NCBI GenBank assembly: GCA_038503035.1
Contig: JAVSML010001090.1
Location: 1-64,000, forward strand
DNA length: 64,000 bases
From: Crocodylus rhombifer
Taxonomy: Eukaryota; Chordata; Crocodylia; Crocodylidae
Reading direction: 5' to 3'
Shown: positions 20,536 to 31,985 of the stretch, in pieces
How the letters are laid out: every line of letters begins with the position of its first letter
Numbering within the stretch: position 1 is the stretch's first letter
Program-made: the position numbers and the translations under genes
Notes under the pieces: model-generated
Database searches by the model: none
Seen by the model: only the letters and a program-made list of their open reading frames with translations
What the model was told of the DNA's origin: nothing

Positions 20536-21646
20536 ACCTGTAACATGTAGAGCAAGCTGAAGAAATATCTAAACATAAACAGCAACTGCTCTTGTATTTT
20601 AATAATACTATCAGACAAATGACATATTTTGTTAGAGATGTTTCCAGTACCTGATAGAACTGAAAGAAATTTGGATCAGAGACGATGACAATGGTTTTAT
20701 AAAGCTGTGTCCAATTAAAAAAATAAAAATTAACACATATATCTGATGCTAAGCATATTAGGAGTATAATTCTTTGAGAATTTTTCAATAAAACATTAGA
20801 AAATATCACTTTGTCAAAGCTACAGCTCACCCCCACCACAAATGTCCCAGTTTCCTAAATTGCTCTTGTTAATTAATATGTATTAATTTTACTTTTTCTC
20901 ATTTCTGACTACTGACCCTGCTTCCTCTCATGTTTCTTCCTCTTAATCTTTGGCATCTTTTAATGTCTTCTCTTAATTTCTTCTTAGAGTTTTGTATTCA
21001 GAGAAGCAGTTTCATGTGTTGTTGTGGGCAACACCTATTGACACCTATTGACCTAAACTAACACTACATTATTGTTGTTGTTGTTGTTCACAACAACAAG
21101 GTTAATAACAACAACAGTGTCAAATGTTTCTATAATATAATTTCTGCTCAGAACCAGAGACACAGTAGTTAATAACTTAGAAGGCAGAAAACTGACCTGT
21201 GACATACAAAAATTAGATTCAAGTTTGTGGGTCACTGTCTTCTCACAAAAGGATTTGTAAGGTCTTGATTTCATCCTGTGGAGAATGTGGGGAAAAAAAT
21301 TGATATCCTCAAACATTTTTGTGATTACGAATTTGCATAAAAATACCTTTTCCATCCTGTCTTTTGGAGTCAGGGAACTGAATTCCAGGGCAGACTACTC
21401 AGAATTATCTTATTAGGTGAAGTTTGATACTCATTACAGAAGGAAGCAAGTTTGAACACACACAAAATTGCCTGCAGAATAACGCATAACACTGCTTCTC
21501 TGAATGCACAACTCTAACAAGAAATGAAGAAAAGACACAAAAGAAGAAAAAGGATCCCAGAAAAGAAAGGATTAAACATAAGAGAAAGCAAAATTAATAT
21601 GAGATCAGAGAAAGAAAAATTAATTTAATTGCTTATCACTTTAAAC
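20536..21646. other. AT-rich intergenic with GTT repeat
   Basis: No gene seen. At 21071-21115 a (GTT)n run faces a (CAACAA)n run (TTGTTGTTCACAACAACAAG), a small inverted microsatellite. Confidence 0.55.
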
Positions 21647-22236
21647 TAAGGGCATCAAAGATATGGCCCACAGGCCCCATCATTCTTCTCTCCACTGCTG
21701 CTCCTGGGTCTGAGTTGACTCATAATCCACACAGTGCATTGGACCAGTCCCACCCTCAGGGTCCATGCTGTATTCTGCACGTGGCAGTCAGACAGTCCAG
21801 GATTCATACCATAGTTGCCCCTGTTCCAGCTGATTCAGAATCTGCAGTGCAGAAGGTCACCCCCTGGTTGGTTTGGGACACAAACTGCACATAGTGTCCT
21901 CCCCAGGTGGTCAGGACCCATGCTGGATGCAGTGCCCAGATTAGCTGGAAACGGTGCTGTGTGTGGTGCAGTCCCAGACTGGCTGGGGGGAGGCAGGGTA
22001 CCCCATATAGCATGGACCCAGACTGGCTGGGAGTGGAGGCTGAATATGTCATGGATCCTGTACTGGTCACTGTGGGCACCACATACAATGCAGATCGAAG
22101 AGTAGCACAGTGTGTGTTGGATCCAGTATGTGGGGGCCAGGAGGGGAATGCAGAGGTCCACGAGCCTGATCCAGCCCATAGACCAGCCCTATACCACTCA
22201 TCTGGACCTGTGGGTCAGATGAGTTTAATATTTCTA
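21647..22236. mobile_element. hAT-like non-autonomous element with TSD
   Basis: The left end TAAGGGCATCAAAGATATGG and the inverted right end (TAGAAATATTAAACTCATCT then GACCCACAGG) are diverged terminal inverted repeats, sharing CCCACAGG. The flanks are direct repeats CTTTAAAC at 21639-21646 and 22237-22244, an 8-bp target-site duplication typical of hAT (the match extends one base further left). The interior has repeats of CAGACTGGCTGGG about 45 bp apart and no transposase. Confidence 0.8.
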
Positions 22237-22595
22237 CTTTAAACATATAGTCCTAATTTACTTAAGTGGAAGTAAACAAATTAGTCTGTTATCTTAACTT
22301 TAATTCCACTTGTCACTGCTTGTCTGAGTCTCAAGTAAAGCAGACATGGGTGTTACAATGGGCCTTGTTACACCTTATGCTCTGAGCTGCACAAATGTTG
22401 ATCAGCTTGGTGCTAGCTTGAAGTTTAGACTAGTCACACCTTCAAGTTAAAGAGTGCATTTGTAGTGTGTGGCCACAGTTTAATGGGATGGGACCTGGGC
22501 TATGCGGATCAAATCCTGCCCTGGAGCGGCGTAACCTTAAGTCACATAATGAGTGCTTTAAGATTCTTTAAGGTGTTAATGTGTGGACAATCTAG
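22237..22595. other. Spacer, nothing recognised
   Basis: No coding pattern recognised; it may be the left part of the element that carries the minisatellite that follows. Confidence 0.4.
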
Positions 22596-23045
22596 GGCAG
22601 GAGTGGCAGGGGCTGCAGGGAGCAGCATGGGGAGTGGCAGGGGCTTCAGGGACTGATGCTGGAAGTGGCAGGGGCTGCAAGGAGCAGTGCAGTGAGTAGC
22701 AGATATCATGGGGAGTGATGCGGTGAGGGCCACGGGGAACAGCATGGGAAGCAGTGGGGGCCATGGTGAGTGGTGCTATGAGCAGTGGGGATCATGGGGA
22801 GTGGTGCAGCAAGCAGCTGAGGCCATGGGAAGCAGTGGGGAGTGCCATGGTGAACAGTGGGGATTGCAGGGAGCAGCATGGGATGCAGCAGGGGCCACAG
22901 CAAGTAGCGTGGGAAGTGGCAGGGGCCATGGGGAGTGGTGCAGCAAGCAGTGGGGGCCATGGAAGATGGCGGGGGCTGCGAAGAATGGCATGGAAAGTGG
23001 CAGGAACTATGGGGATTGGCACAGCAAGTGGTGGGGGCTGCACAG
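22596..23045. repeat. Degenerate GC-rich minisatellite (~24-30 bp unit)
   Basis: About 15-18 variants of a unit resembling GCAGTGGGGGCCATGGGGAG follow one another. Open frames run through it on both strands only because the unit lacks stop codons. Confidence 0.85.
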
Positions 23046-24164
23046 TACTATATTATGAGCTATTATGCAGTCACCTCTAGATACACCTCGTAGACCCATA
23101 AATCAGTGCAAAAGTATGTGTAAATAAAATTAAAATAATTTATGAAATGAGTTGTCTTATTTTTTTGTATATAATTTGGGTTTTTTTTCCAGTTTCAAGA
23201 TTGCAGCACCCTTCCTCCCAAATGGAGTACTTCCAGGACTTCAATTGACTTCCTGTCTACAACGTACGATGTGCAGGACTGGAAAGACCATTGTACCTCC
23301 AATACATTGCCCAGGGTAAATGCAAAGTGAAAGTGGTGCTTGAAGTTCAGTGACTCTGAGTATAAATTACACAGATTTCGTTGTTGTAAATGGGAATGAT
23401 TTATATACTTAAAATATTAACGAAAACTTTGAAAGTTGGGGAAGAAGGAAACAAAGAGCAGCAAGGGAGCCATGAAATTTGAATGAGGCCTTATGAAAGG
23501 AAAGAAACAACAGTCATAATTTTTCAAAACCATTCCAGAAGAGGGCTGCCTTAAAAAAAAAAAAAAAAAAAAAAAGTTTATTATACCAGGCAGCAAGTAT
23601 GGGGTTTGCAACTGTGAAGGCAGGCCAGCATGGAATTTCTCAGTTCATTGTATAAGATTCCCTGTTCTATAGTCTAAATGACTGAAGTATCTGTTGGTTT
23701 ATAATGTTGTCTGTTTGGTGACATTCATTTTTTAATTCAACTCTTAGAAATCCTTCTGTGCAGTGACTTTACACAAGGTTTATTCTACTGTCAATGTTTC
23801 TATTCATTATTCGTATATTCTACTCTCTAAAATAAAATGTTGTAAATAGAGTACTATATATAAAAATTAAATTAGCAATTGGGGGTAATCTTGTTAATAA
23901 TCTCTCAGACACTTATCTATCTGGCAATAAGTACTAGTTGGAAGAATCATTATTAACAGAACAGTGTGTGCAGAGGATTCTATATTCACATATTAAATAA
24001 AAATTAGCGGCGTGGCAAATCTGGGGGGAAAACATTTGTACTTTAAAGTTCAGGCTGATGTTTAGGTCTTGTGTGTTGAGTCTTCCATAGGAAAACTAGA
24101 AATAGCCTTGCTGTTTGCATGTATCAAATTTCATTTCAAGAACACATTTCAATTAGCAATATCC
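23046..24164. other. AT-rich intergenic with a 23-base poly(A)
   Basis: No gene. An A23 run at 23553-23575 has no recognisable retroposed body upstream. Confidence 0.5.
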
Positions 24165-24325
24165 AGTAGGGGTGTGCGAAGCAGGCTGTATTCAATTCAG
24201 ATTCATATTCAGCCCAATTCAGGGGACAGTGATTCGATTAGTTGATTCTGATCACTGTCCCAATTCGATTTGGCTGAATTGAATCTTCAGATTCGGATGA
24301 TGATTCAGAGAATCAGTGAGTCGGC
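24165..24325. repeat. Dispersed repeat family A, copy
   Basis: It starts AGGGGTGTGCGAAGC, then AT-rich GATTC words, and the hairpin GGGACAGTGATTCGATTAG / TTGATTCTGATCACTGTCCC (loop-joined). It is the most complete copy of the hairpin core in the window. Confidence 0.65.
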
Positions 24326-25779
24326 CATAGACACAACTTTAAATGTTTTTTTTACATACCTCGAGGTACCAGGGATGGCTCATGAACACTGAAATGGTGG
24401 GGTGGATGGAGCATCATGAACTAAAGCAGAGAAATTCTAAACTGATCATTTCAAATATGCATGCTTACTTGGAAACTGGAGTAAAGGATAGTAGTGTAGG
24501 AGACATTTTGTCACTGAAATCTGACCAAAATCAATGGCTGAATTTTGCATAGTTCTTCATAGGAGGTTCTTGAGTCCCTAAAATTCCTAGAAAGTTACTG
24601 AGTCTGGGCTGAAGCTAAATGTCACCTAGTATAATGATTACAGCTGATTAAAAGTGTGGTAAATATTTCCAAATATTTAAAAATGTAAAATATAAATGTA
24701 AATTTTAAAGATAAATCTTTCTCAAATCTCATAGGAAATACTAGACAATGGACAATAGTCAGTCATCTGATGTATTCCTACTGCTGCTTACTGTTATCTC
24801 ACTCTTGCCTCCCATCTCACCCTTCCCACCACATTTGTGGAATCAGTTTTGTATTCTGAATCTATTTGAGGTATGGACTGCTGCTTTAGTAATAGACAAC
24901 TGATATGGGAAATAAGGGTATGGGAAACTCTGGACACCATCACAGTGCAAATAAAAAATACTAGGAAACAAAGATGAAGACAAAAGGTGGTAATTTAAGT
25001 TCAATGCTTTACAGAAGTAGCAATGCTAAACATGTGCCCCTGAAACTGGGGATCTAAATGCTCAGTGATTTTGGTCTAAGAAAAGAGAGCATAGACCTTG
25101 CATATAACTCTATTCAAGATGGAAACAAATATGCTCTGGGAACTGGCTTACCATGGTATACATCTGCAAGAGATATAGTTTTATTGTGTTTAACTTGTAA
25201 GATAAAGACAGCATACTTCTGATGTGATTTGGTATGGAAGACCTGGGAAGACCTGGGTTTTCAAATGTACCTAGGAAAAGAAGGTCAGAAATGCTGTTGC
25301 ATCCTAAATAAAATAGGATTTGTTCAAATTATCAGCAATATATATGAGATTAAGATCCAAGTGACTAGGACAATTGAACAAAATGTTTTTTCTATTTGCT
25401 ACTTTGCTGTGAATACAAAATAAGCTGTTTGACACTATAGAACAAATGGAAAAGAAATTAACATCCTGCAATGTACCACTGTTGCTTAAAGAGAATAAAA
25501 TGTTCCATTTTTTATTCACTACCACACACCTTCATTTCATACCTTCAAAACTTGTGTTAATATTATAAAAGATAAAGCGTAAAAAGAAAATTAGCCATCA
25601 AAACTTAAAAAAAACCCGCATAGAATAAGTGGGGTCTTTTTTGATGTTCAGTTAATATGGATATACAATTGTTTTAGGTATCTTCATTTATCATGTTCTA
25701 TTCATAGCATCTGATGAAGCAGGCTGTCATCTATGAAAATTTATGGCCGTCTGAACCACTTAGTTTCTAAGGCTCCCAC
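24326..25779. other. AT-rich intergenic, nothing recognised
   Basis: Short open frames without domains and no repeat terminus identified. Confidence 0.5.
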
Positions 25780-26345
25780 CATACATTATGGGTATCATGC
25801 AATTAACTGCTGAGTTATGTAATTACTTTAAGACCAGCTGCATGTGCAAAGTAGCTATCATACCAAAAAAATCTCCAACCAGCTCTAAAGCTAGACCTTG
25901 AAAATGTGTGCTAACTTTATAGCTGGTTGCTGTTGAGCTTTCATTTGAGCATGTAGCATGGTTTCCCCTGTGACTGGGAGCCCTGTCAGCTGACAGGGCT
26001 TCCAGCTGCCAGGGTGCACCATGTCCTCTGGAGCTGGGAATGGGACAACTGAAGCTTGCTGCGGACTCTGGGTCTTGGCAGCACAGGGATCAAGATTCCT
26101 TCAGCTGCTGACAATGAGTGCCAGGACCTAGCTGGATCCTGGCAGCTGGCGGGGGAGGGGGGACGTCTGCATTGAAGGTTTCACAGACCCCTGAGACTGG
26201 GCGATCATGTTTGCCGCAATCTCCCAGCCCTGGAGGTGCGTGGGGTGGATTCATGGCTGGGAGCTTGCACCAGCAATAAGGCATGATGGGATCTAATGCA
26301 CAATCCCAGTCGTGCTCCCTGCCATGCACGTGTGGTATAGCTACC
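25780..26345. repeat. Dispersed repeat family B, copy 2 (opposite orientation)
   Basis: It begins GGTATCATGCAATTAACTGC, the inverse of the end of copy 1, and contains CTAAAGCTAGACCTTGAAAA and ACTTTATAGCTGGTTGC. The centre is GC-rich, and the far end has GGGATCTAATGCACAATCCC. No protein. Confidence 0.6.
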
Positions 26346-26599
26346 TTGTTTTTCCTTTTGCTTGCCATTTTGTGTGATGATTAGCCTTCTTAGCGAATAT
26401 GTCTGGTTTCTTAAGAAATATGATATGACAGACAAGGAAACTGCAGGATAATAGTAGCATGCTTTAGGTGATTGCATTTTTAGCACAGATCTGAAATTAA
26501 AAGCCTGTGACCAGTAAGTGCAATAATCATCCTAAAATATAGTTTGTTGTGCCTCCTTCTTTGAAAGGAGATTTAGATATAAGAAATAAACTTCTAACT

Positions 26600-26680
26600 T
26601 TTAATTATAGAATCATAATTTTGGAAGGGACTGTGGGAGCTATCTAGTCCCTTGATTAATATGGACATTATTGGCAACGA
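26600..26680 (-). mobile_element. Old CR1-like 3' fragment
   Basis: ATAGAATCATAATTTTGGAA followed by GGGACTGTGGGAGCTATCTA matches the reverse complement of a CR1 or similar LINE 3' end (TAGATNNNCTCCNNNGTCCC). Short and diverged. Confidence 0.4.
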
Positions 26681-28722
26681 TCTATCAAATATGATTATAT
26701 ATACAATTCTAAAGCCATGCCATAAAGAAGATTAGTATATAATAATAGAGAAGATGCTAGAAAATACTGAAATCTAGGAGATGAATATTAAGATTCTAAA
26801 AATATATGTTCTTAAAATAACATATTTTTTCATTTAATAGTTGTATATTCCCTTCCAATTCATTGAAGATAGGAATAATTACATATAGGGCACGATGGAT
26901 TTTATAACGGCAGGATTTCACACTAAGAGCTCTGAATTACAGATTTAGGGATTATATGTGTAGTTTATATTAATAATGTTATCAGGCTTGTGCATTATAA
27001 ACTGAGAAGCTATATTGGGGTAAGTGTTGATTGAATTTAAAAGCTACAGGAGAGATCTTGTAATGAGTCAAAGTACAGGTAATACTAGGCCTTTGAAAAT
27101 GGTCCTTTTAAAATCATTTTCTACTCAAGAAAAATGGATTGGCTGCTGATGCTGGGGGAAAAATGAGATTGTTCTGTGTCCCTAATTTAAAAGGCATATA
27201 TTTAATGAATGCATTTGATGACTTACTTGAAGGTTCTTACTGGAAAAAAATTTGGGCTGCTTAACATAATGTGTGATCACTGTTTACATTTTGCTGCTGG
27301 AATGAATATAAAAATGAAAAGGTACTTTTCTTTGGAGCATATCCTTGGAGACCAAATTTTAAATCAATACAATAAACCAACACAATTGCTTGTCATCTAC
27401 TGAAACTAACTTTACAGTAGATAAAACAATTAACTGTGTCAGAATTATGTCACCTTGTGATCTTGGTGTGTCTGCAAATAATTTATATTTTATGAAGTAA
27501 TGACTTTAAATTTTTGGAGTGGCTTTGATTTATATCTCTTCTTTCACTATCTTGCTGTAGTGGCTGCGTAGTATCCTAAGAAGAGAAGCAAAAGGATAAA
27601 CTTGAATAAAACCCAGTTAAAATGCAGATGAAATGAATTTTTAGGTAATAAAGCATATATAAAGCTTGCAACACTAATGACCATAGTAATAAAAAGTATA
27701 TGGGACATTTTATCTACCTCTATCGTTTCATCTTTATGCTCAGTTAGATAAAAGCCTTCAGATAATTATGAAGGCTTTGCATTTCTTTAGCTATAAATGT
27801 GATTAACTGATTTATAACCCTGTTTTCTCAAGGGATAACTAAATTCTTTGTTTTCACTCTATGCTTAAAATAAACTAGGTATTCAAATATAAAAGAATAA
27901 TTTTCATAAATCCATGTTTAGCTTGGGGATTGAAATTTGGAGAATCACCAGAAAAATATTTTTCCATAGGGACAAGGGAAATATCCTTATTACTCTGTTT
28001 AACACTGAACACCTATTGTTGATGTTAATTTAGGTAAGTTTTAATAGACAGATCACCCCTTCTAGCTGGCTTCAGAAATGAACAATACTGTATATACTGC
28101 AATTCATTTTTCCTTTCTCATACCTACTTGCATAATCTGTGAGAGCTGGAATACCAATGTTTTGCCATGGTTTAAAGTCTCTCTGGTTATCAACTCCAGG
28201 CACATAATCAGTTGGCTTGATTGTCAAATACTGAATGCCCAAGAGCTTGTACTGGCCTGAGTAAAATTTACCAGGTACTAAATGCTTTTGAAAGTCATAT
28301 TTAGGTCCAGAAACACAGATTAAGAATCTAACTTTAGGTTCTTATTTCTTTAAACAGTCAGTATGACAAATGTTAAAAAAAGAAAAACACAGATCAGACT
28401 GAGAAGCAGCTGCTCATAGAAGAATCAAACCAAAATGATTTTAGAAGCTGAAAAAACATCAAAAGAATGTGACTGACCATAGCACATTAAGCTCTAAAAC
28501 TACTTTGAAAATTTGTGTGCTTTTTTGTGATCATTCTGTACATGTTGAAATTCAATGACTACATCTGTAACAGGAGACTTAATCATTTCTTATTGTGCCA
28601 TGCTTAAAATAATTTCATTATGCTTCTAGATCAATTGACATCAACAATTTATATTTAAGAAATGCTAAATTCTGAAACAATGGAGTAGAACCATTCTGTA
28701 ACTATACTTTGCCACAAGAACA
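26681..28722. other. AT-rich intergenic, nothing recognised
   Basis: About 2 kb of unique-looking AT-rich DNA with no supported coding region. Confidence 0.5.
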
Positions 28723-29250
28723 TGCTAGACCCCGACTCCATGTGTAGCCCAATGACTAGGGAGATGACGATCCAATTTCCCATGGATCCTTCTACTCATT
28801 AGCCAGAGGAAGCAGGGAGCAAACACCAACACATTGCTCACAACAGCTTTATTCAGAATGGAGACGGCTCTGGACTAGGTCCCAAAAACCCAACAAACTG
28901 GGGAGCCACCCTGAACAATAGTTATTTTCACATTTTATATACCTTGATTCATGCTTATTAACATTCACCCCACCTCTGTCCCTCCTCGGGTTCCACCCAT
29001 TTCTCCTCCCATCTCAAGCTTTGCCTCTGTTTACTGTTTGCTTCATTAGCATGGAATTGTCTATGCATTTCCCTCATTTACATGTCTCTCTGTTAGGAGC
29101 TCAAGCGTAAGGCCATGAACTCTTGGTCAATCTGGTTCTTTCTGGTTCTTTGCTGACTTCAGCACCGTCTCCAAGGCCTTGCTTCTGCTTTATCTCCTGA
29201 TGATAGCTGGTGGGCTGCATCTTGTTCTTCTTACACAATGGGCTCTAACA
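28723..29250 (-). mobile_element. Probable solo LTR
   Basis: On the minus strand the unit starts TGTTAGAGCCCATTG and ends GGGGTCTAGCA, giving TG...CA termini over 528 bp. A TATATAAAA box lies at 28933-28941 and an AATAAA signal at 28848-28853, about 85 bp downstream on the minus strand, the spacing expected for U3/R. No second LTR or internal region flanks it, so it looks like a recombined solo LTR. No clear target duplication was found, which keeps the boundaries provisional. Retrovirus-like versus other LTR class cannot be told. Confidence 0.55.
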
Positions 29251-30174
29251 CTATGACTTTGTTTAAAAAACTGGTTGCCTAAGCATTTACAAGGTTAGTC
29301 TTAATATATTATCCTGCCTTGTGGACAGCAACTTTTGCTGAGACGCAGGAAAAAGCCTTTGTATTCAGCTGCAAATCCAGTGCTCTGCAAAATCCAAATT
29401 ATTGTCACCCTAACAGAACATATTTGGCCTAGGCAACTGTTGGTGAGCAAAACCAAGCCCTTGGAGAGGCTCATATTAAAAAGTACTCATAGTAAGTTTG
29501 ACTGTGTTAGGAATTATAGCTAGGATATGTCCAGTTGGCAGAGATTCTGCTGAGAAGAGCAGCAATGGTATAGAAAATGCTGTCTGCAGGTTTCTAAGAC
29601 TATTAAACTTGGCACAATGGGAAGTAAGTGCCTGAAGAGGCTCTCCTGCTTAAGAGACTAAAGAGATTCCTGTTCTTAAAAGCATCCTATTGACTGTATT
29701 GAAGAAAGCACTGATTTTAGGCACATAGGTAGAATGTGTGGATCCAAGAAGAATCAAAACTTTTTTTGCTGCAGTTTTTGCTGGCATTTTGTTTTGGAGC
29801 AAAACTTTGGAGGTATAGGGAATAAAAATGTAATGTCCATTCTGTTTGGAATGATGTATTTTTTTCACTTGAAATCTACTTTGTTTTTCTTATCATTCGT
29901 TGAATTATAAAATATAAAATAATTTCAACATTTAAATATTTTGATTTTATTGACTTGAAATTTATTGTCAACCAAAAACAATCATCCAGTGACAATTTTG
30001 CAGGCCCTTTGACTGAACTGGTTAGTCATGTCATAAGTACTGACCCAGTCACATGTTCATTGAGGTAACACCAAGATAAAATAAGGTATAAGACAAAATA
30101 AAGCAGGTTATAAACCACAAAATGATTACACAAAATATGTGTAATAACTTTCTGGTTGGTTCCCATCACTTCTT
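29251..30174. other. AT-rich intergenic, nothing recognised
   Basis: No coherent coding or repeat structure recognised. Confidence 0.45.
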
Positions 30175-30475
30175 AAATTGAATGTGTGGCCAGCACTTCC
30201 ATAGGGTGAGTTCATCAGAGCCCCTGGCTTCCTCATTCTTTTGCGGCTTGGAGCCCTTGTCAGCTGACCATGGCTTCCAGCCAGAGGATCACAGAGGAGT
30301 CAACCTTGCTATTTTCCAGGCTGCTGTGATCTGGTCCCTCATGCATTGGTAATATGTCATGATTTGATCTGATCCCTGATGCCACAATCATACCTCCTGC
30401 CATGGCAAAAGGCATGATTATTGGAATTGTGCATCAGATCCCATCACACCTTTAATTTAACATGTCAGCAGCCAC
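30175..30475. repeat. Dispersed repeat family B, copy 3 (partial)
   Basis: Shared blocks are CTTGTCAGCTGACCATGGCTTCCAG (similar to 25980-26010) and GCATCAGATCCCATCA, like the other two copies' GATCTAATGCA segment. Confidence 0.5.
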
Positions 30476-30499
30476 TTTATAAAATGGAATTTTCATTCT

Positions 30500-31075
30500 G
30501 AGTATAACTTTAGTTACCAGTACCATAAATAAGGAACTGCCCCACTCTCTGTGGGGGGCTCTGCCATGAGCTTCCATCCCCCACCTGCTCTCCCAGCCCC
30601 ACCAATGGCTGCTCCAGCTGCCCCACCTAGCCCCAGAGTCCAGGCACTTTAACAAAAAAAAGAAAAAAAAAAGCCCCATACTCACTGGCTGCTACAGCAC
30701 CTGTTGGGGCCTCTGGGGGCAAGTGGCAGAGCCCTACATACAGCTCGGGGCAGCAGGGGTCATCCCCCCAGCCTTGCAGCATCTGGTGAGTGTGGGGCTT
30801 TTTTCTTCTTTTTTTAACGAGCCAGGACACTGGGGCCAGGCAGGGTAGCCATTGACAGGGCTGGCAGAGTGAGGGGTGGGGGGGAAAGAGGCGAGGGGAG
30901 GATGGGGCCTGTTTGACTTGGAGTTTTGGATGATTTGGCAGTGGCCAAATCTCTGAATCAGATTCGGCCAAATTGATTTGGGACAGTGATGAGAATCACC
31001 AAATAAAATAACTGTCCCTGGAGTCAGCCGAATCTGAATCTGAAGCAAATACTAGCCACTTTGCATAGGCCTAAT
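30500..31075. repeat. Dispersed repeat family A, expanded copy
   Basis: The right end carries the family hairpin region (GGGACAGTGATGAGAATC, about 30980). The left part has GC-rich repeats with CACTCACTGGCTGCT / GGTGAGTGTGGGGCTTTTTT arranged around A- or T-rich tracts. The same modules occur at 33970-34760. Confidence 0.55.
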
Positions 31076-31078
31076 GTG

Positions 31079-31096
31079 TTTGTGTGTGTGTGTGTA
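31079..31096. repeat. (GT)n microsatellite
   Basis: Simple TG/GT repeat. Confidence 0.8.
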
Positions 31097-31104
31097 TCTT
31101 TACA

Positions 31105-31475
31105 GGAAAAGTTCTCTTATCCAGCATCCATGGGGAACAGGGGGTGTGCTGGATAACCAGATATACTGGTTACCTGAGAGCCATCTTTGCCTGGTCAGGC
31201 AAAGATGCCCCTCCTGCCACATCCAGTGTATCAGTGTGCTGGGGGACACACACCGCACCGCCCCTTCTGCCCCTTTCCTGGTGTAAGTGTGCCAGGGGAC
31301 AGGGAGGAGCGCTCCATGCAGGCTGCTTTGCCTTGGGTCATGGCCTGAAGTAGGACTTGGCAAAACCAGAAGTAAGACTTCTGGTTTTGCTTTTGCCGTG
31401 TCAATCTGCGCCGACCGACATGCTGGTTAATAGAGCATGCCGTTTAATGAAGTGCCAGATAATGCAACTTTTACT
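31105..31475. mobile_element. Tigger-like MITE, copy 1
   Basis: The ends GGAAAAGTTCTCTTATCCAG and, inverted, GTAAAAGTTGCATTATCTGG are terminal inverted repeats. The interior has GGTTACCTGAGAGCC and ACTTCTGGTTTTGC. The ends resemble those of pogo/Tigger elements; this class call is inference. Confidence 0.5.
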
Positions 31476-31540
31476 CTGTGCATGTGTGTGCGTGTGTGTG
31501 TGTACATACACATATATACATATACACATACACATATACC
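31476..31540. repeat. Compound microsatellite (TG/CATATA)
   Basis: GT-rich then CATATACACA-rich simple sequence fills the space between two related repeats and appears to have replaced the left end of the second. Confidence 0.75.
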
Positions 31541-31845
31541 GGGAATGGGGGAAGCTGGATAACAAAATATGCCAGTTAATTGAGCAGCCCAGGCTGCTGC
31601 TCCTGCTGTATCTGGGGCCTCCCACCACCTCTGCCATGGCATCACTGCCCCTCCTGCAGGCCCTGTGGCACAGGGAAGTGGGCCCCACACAGCCTCGCAC
31701 TGCCTGTTATGCCCCCGGGCCATGGGGGCTTGAAGAAACTGGAAGTGCTATGGTAGGCACTTCTGGTTTCACTTTATCTTACAAACCAGCATTCTGGTTA
31801 ATTGAGCATGTTGGCTTGTAAGATGCCGGTTAACAGAACTTTTAC
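31541..31845. mobile_element. Tigger-like MITE, copy 2
   Basis: It is related to copy 1: AGCTGGATAACAAAATATGC, ACTTCTGGTTTCAC, and the right end GCCGGTTAACAGAACTTTTAC, which mirrors the left end of copy 1. Its own left terminus is lost in the microsatellite. Confidence 0.5.
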
Positions 31846-31985
31846 CCCGTGTGTGTATGTGTGTCTACATATAGATAGATATAGAACTATCTATCTATAT
31901 ATATGTATGTATATATATGATTTGTTTATACTGCAGTGTATCTATAGAAATATATAGAGATATGTATCTAGAGAGAGAGACAGAG
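31846..31985. repeat. Microsatellite tract (GTGT, ATAG, TATA, GAGA)
   Basis: Successive simple repeats: TGTGTATG, AGATAGATA, CTATCTATATATA and GAGAGAGAGA. Confidence 0.8.

Noticed and set aside
22708..23080. Overlapping open frames on both strands of the minisatellite
   Set aside because: They exist because the repeat unit lacks stop codons; the translations are low-complexity Gly/Ser/Met/Trp or Pro/His/Cys repeats.
23553..23575. Poly(A) run as the end of a retrocopy or SINE
   Set aside because: No recognisable body upstream and no target duplication.
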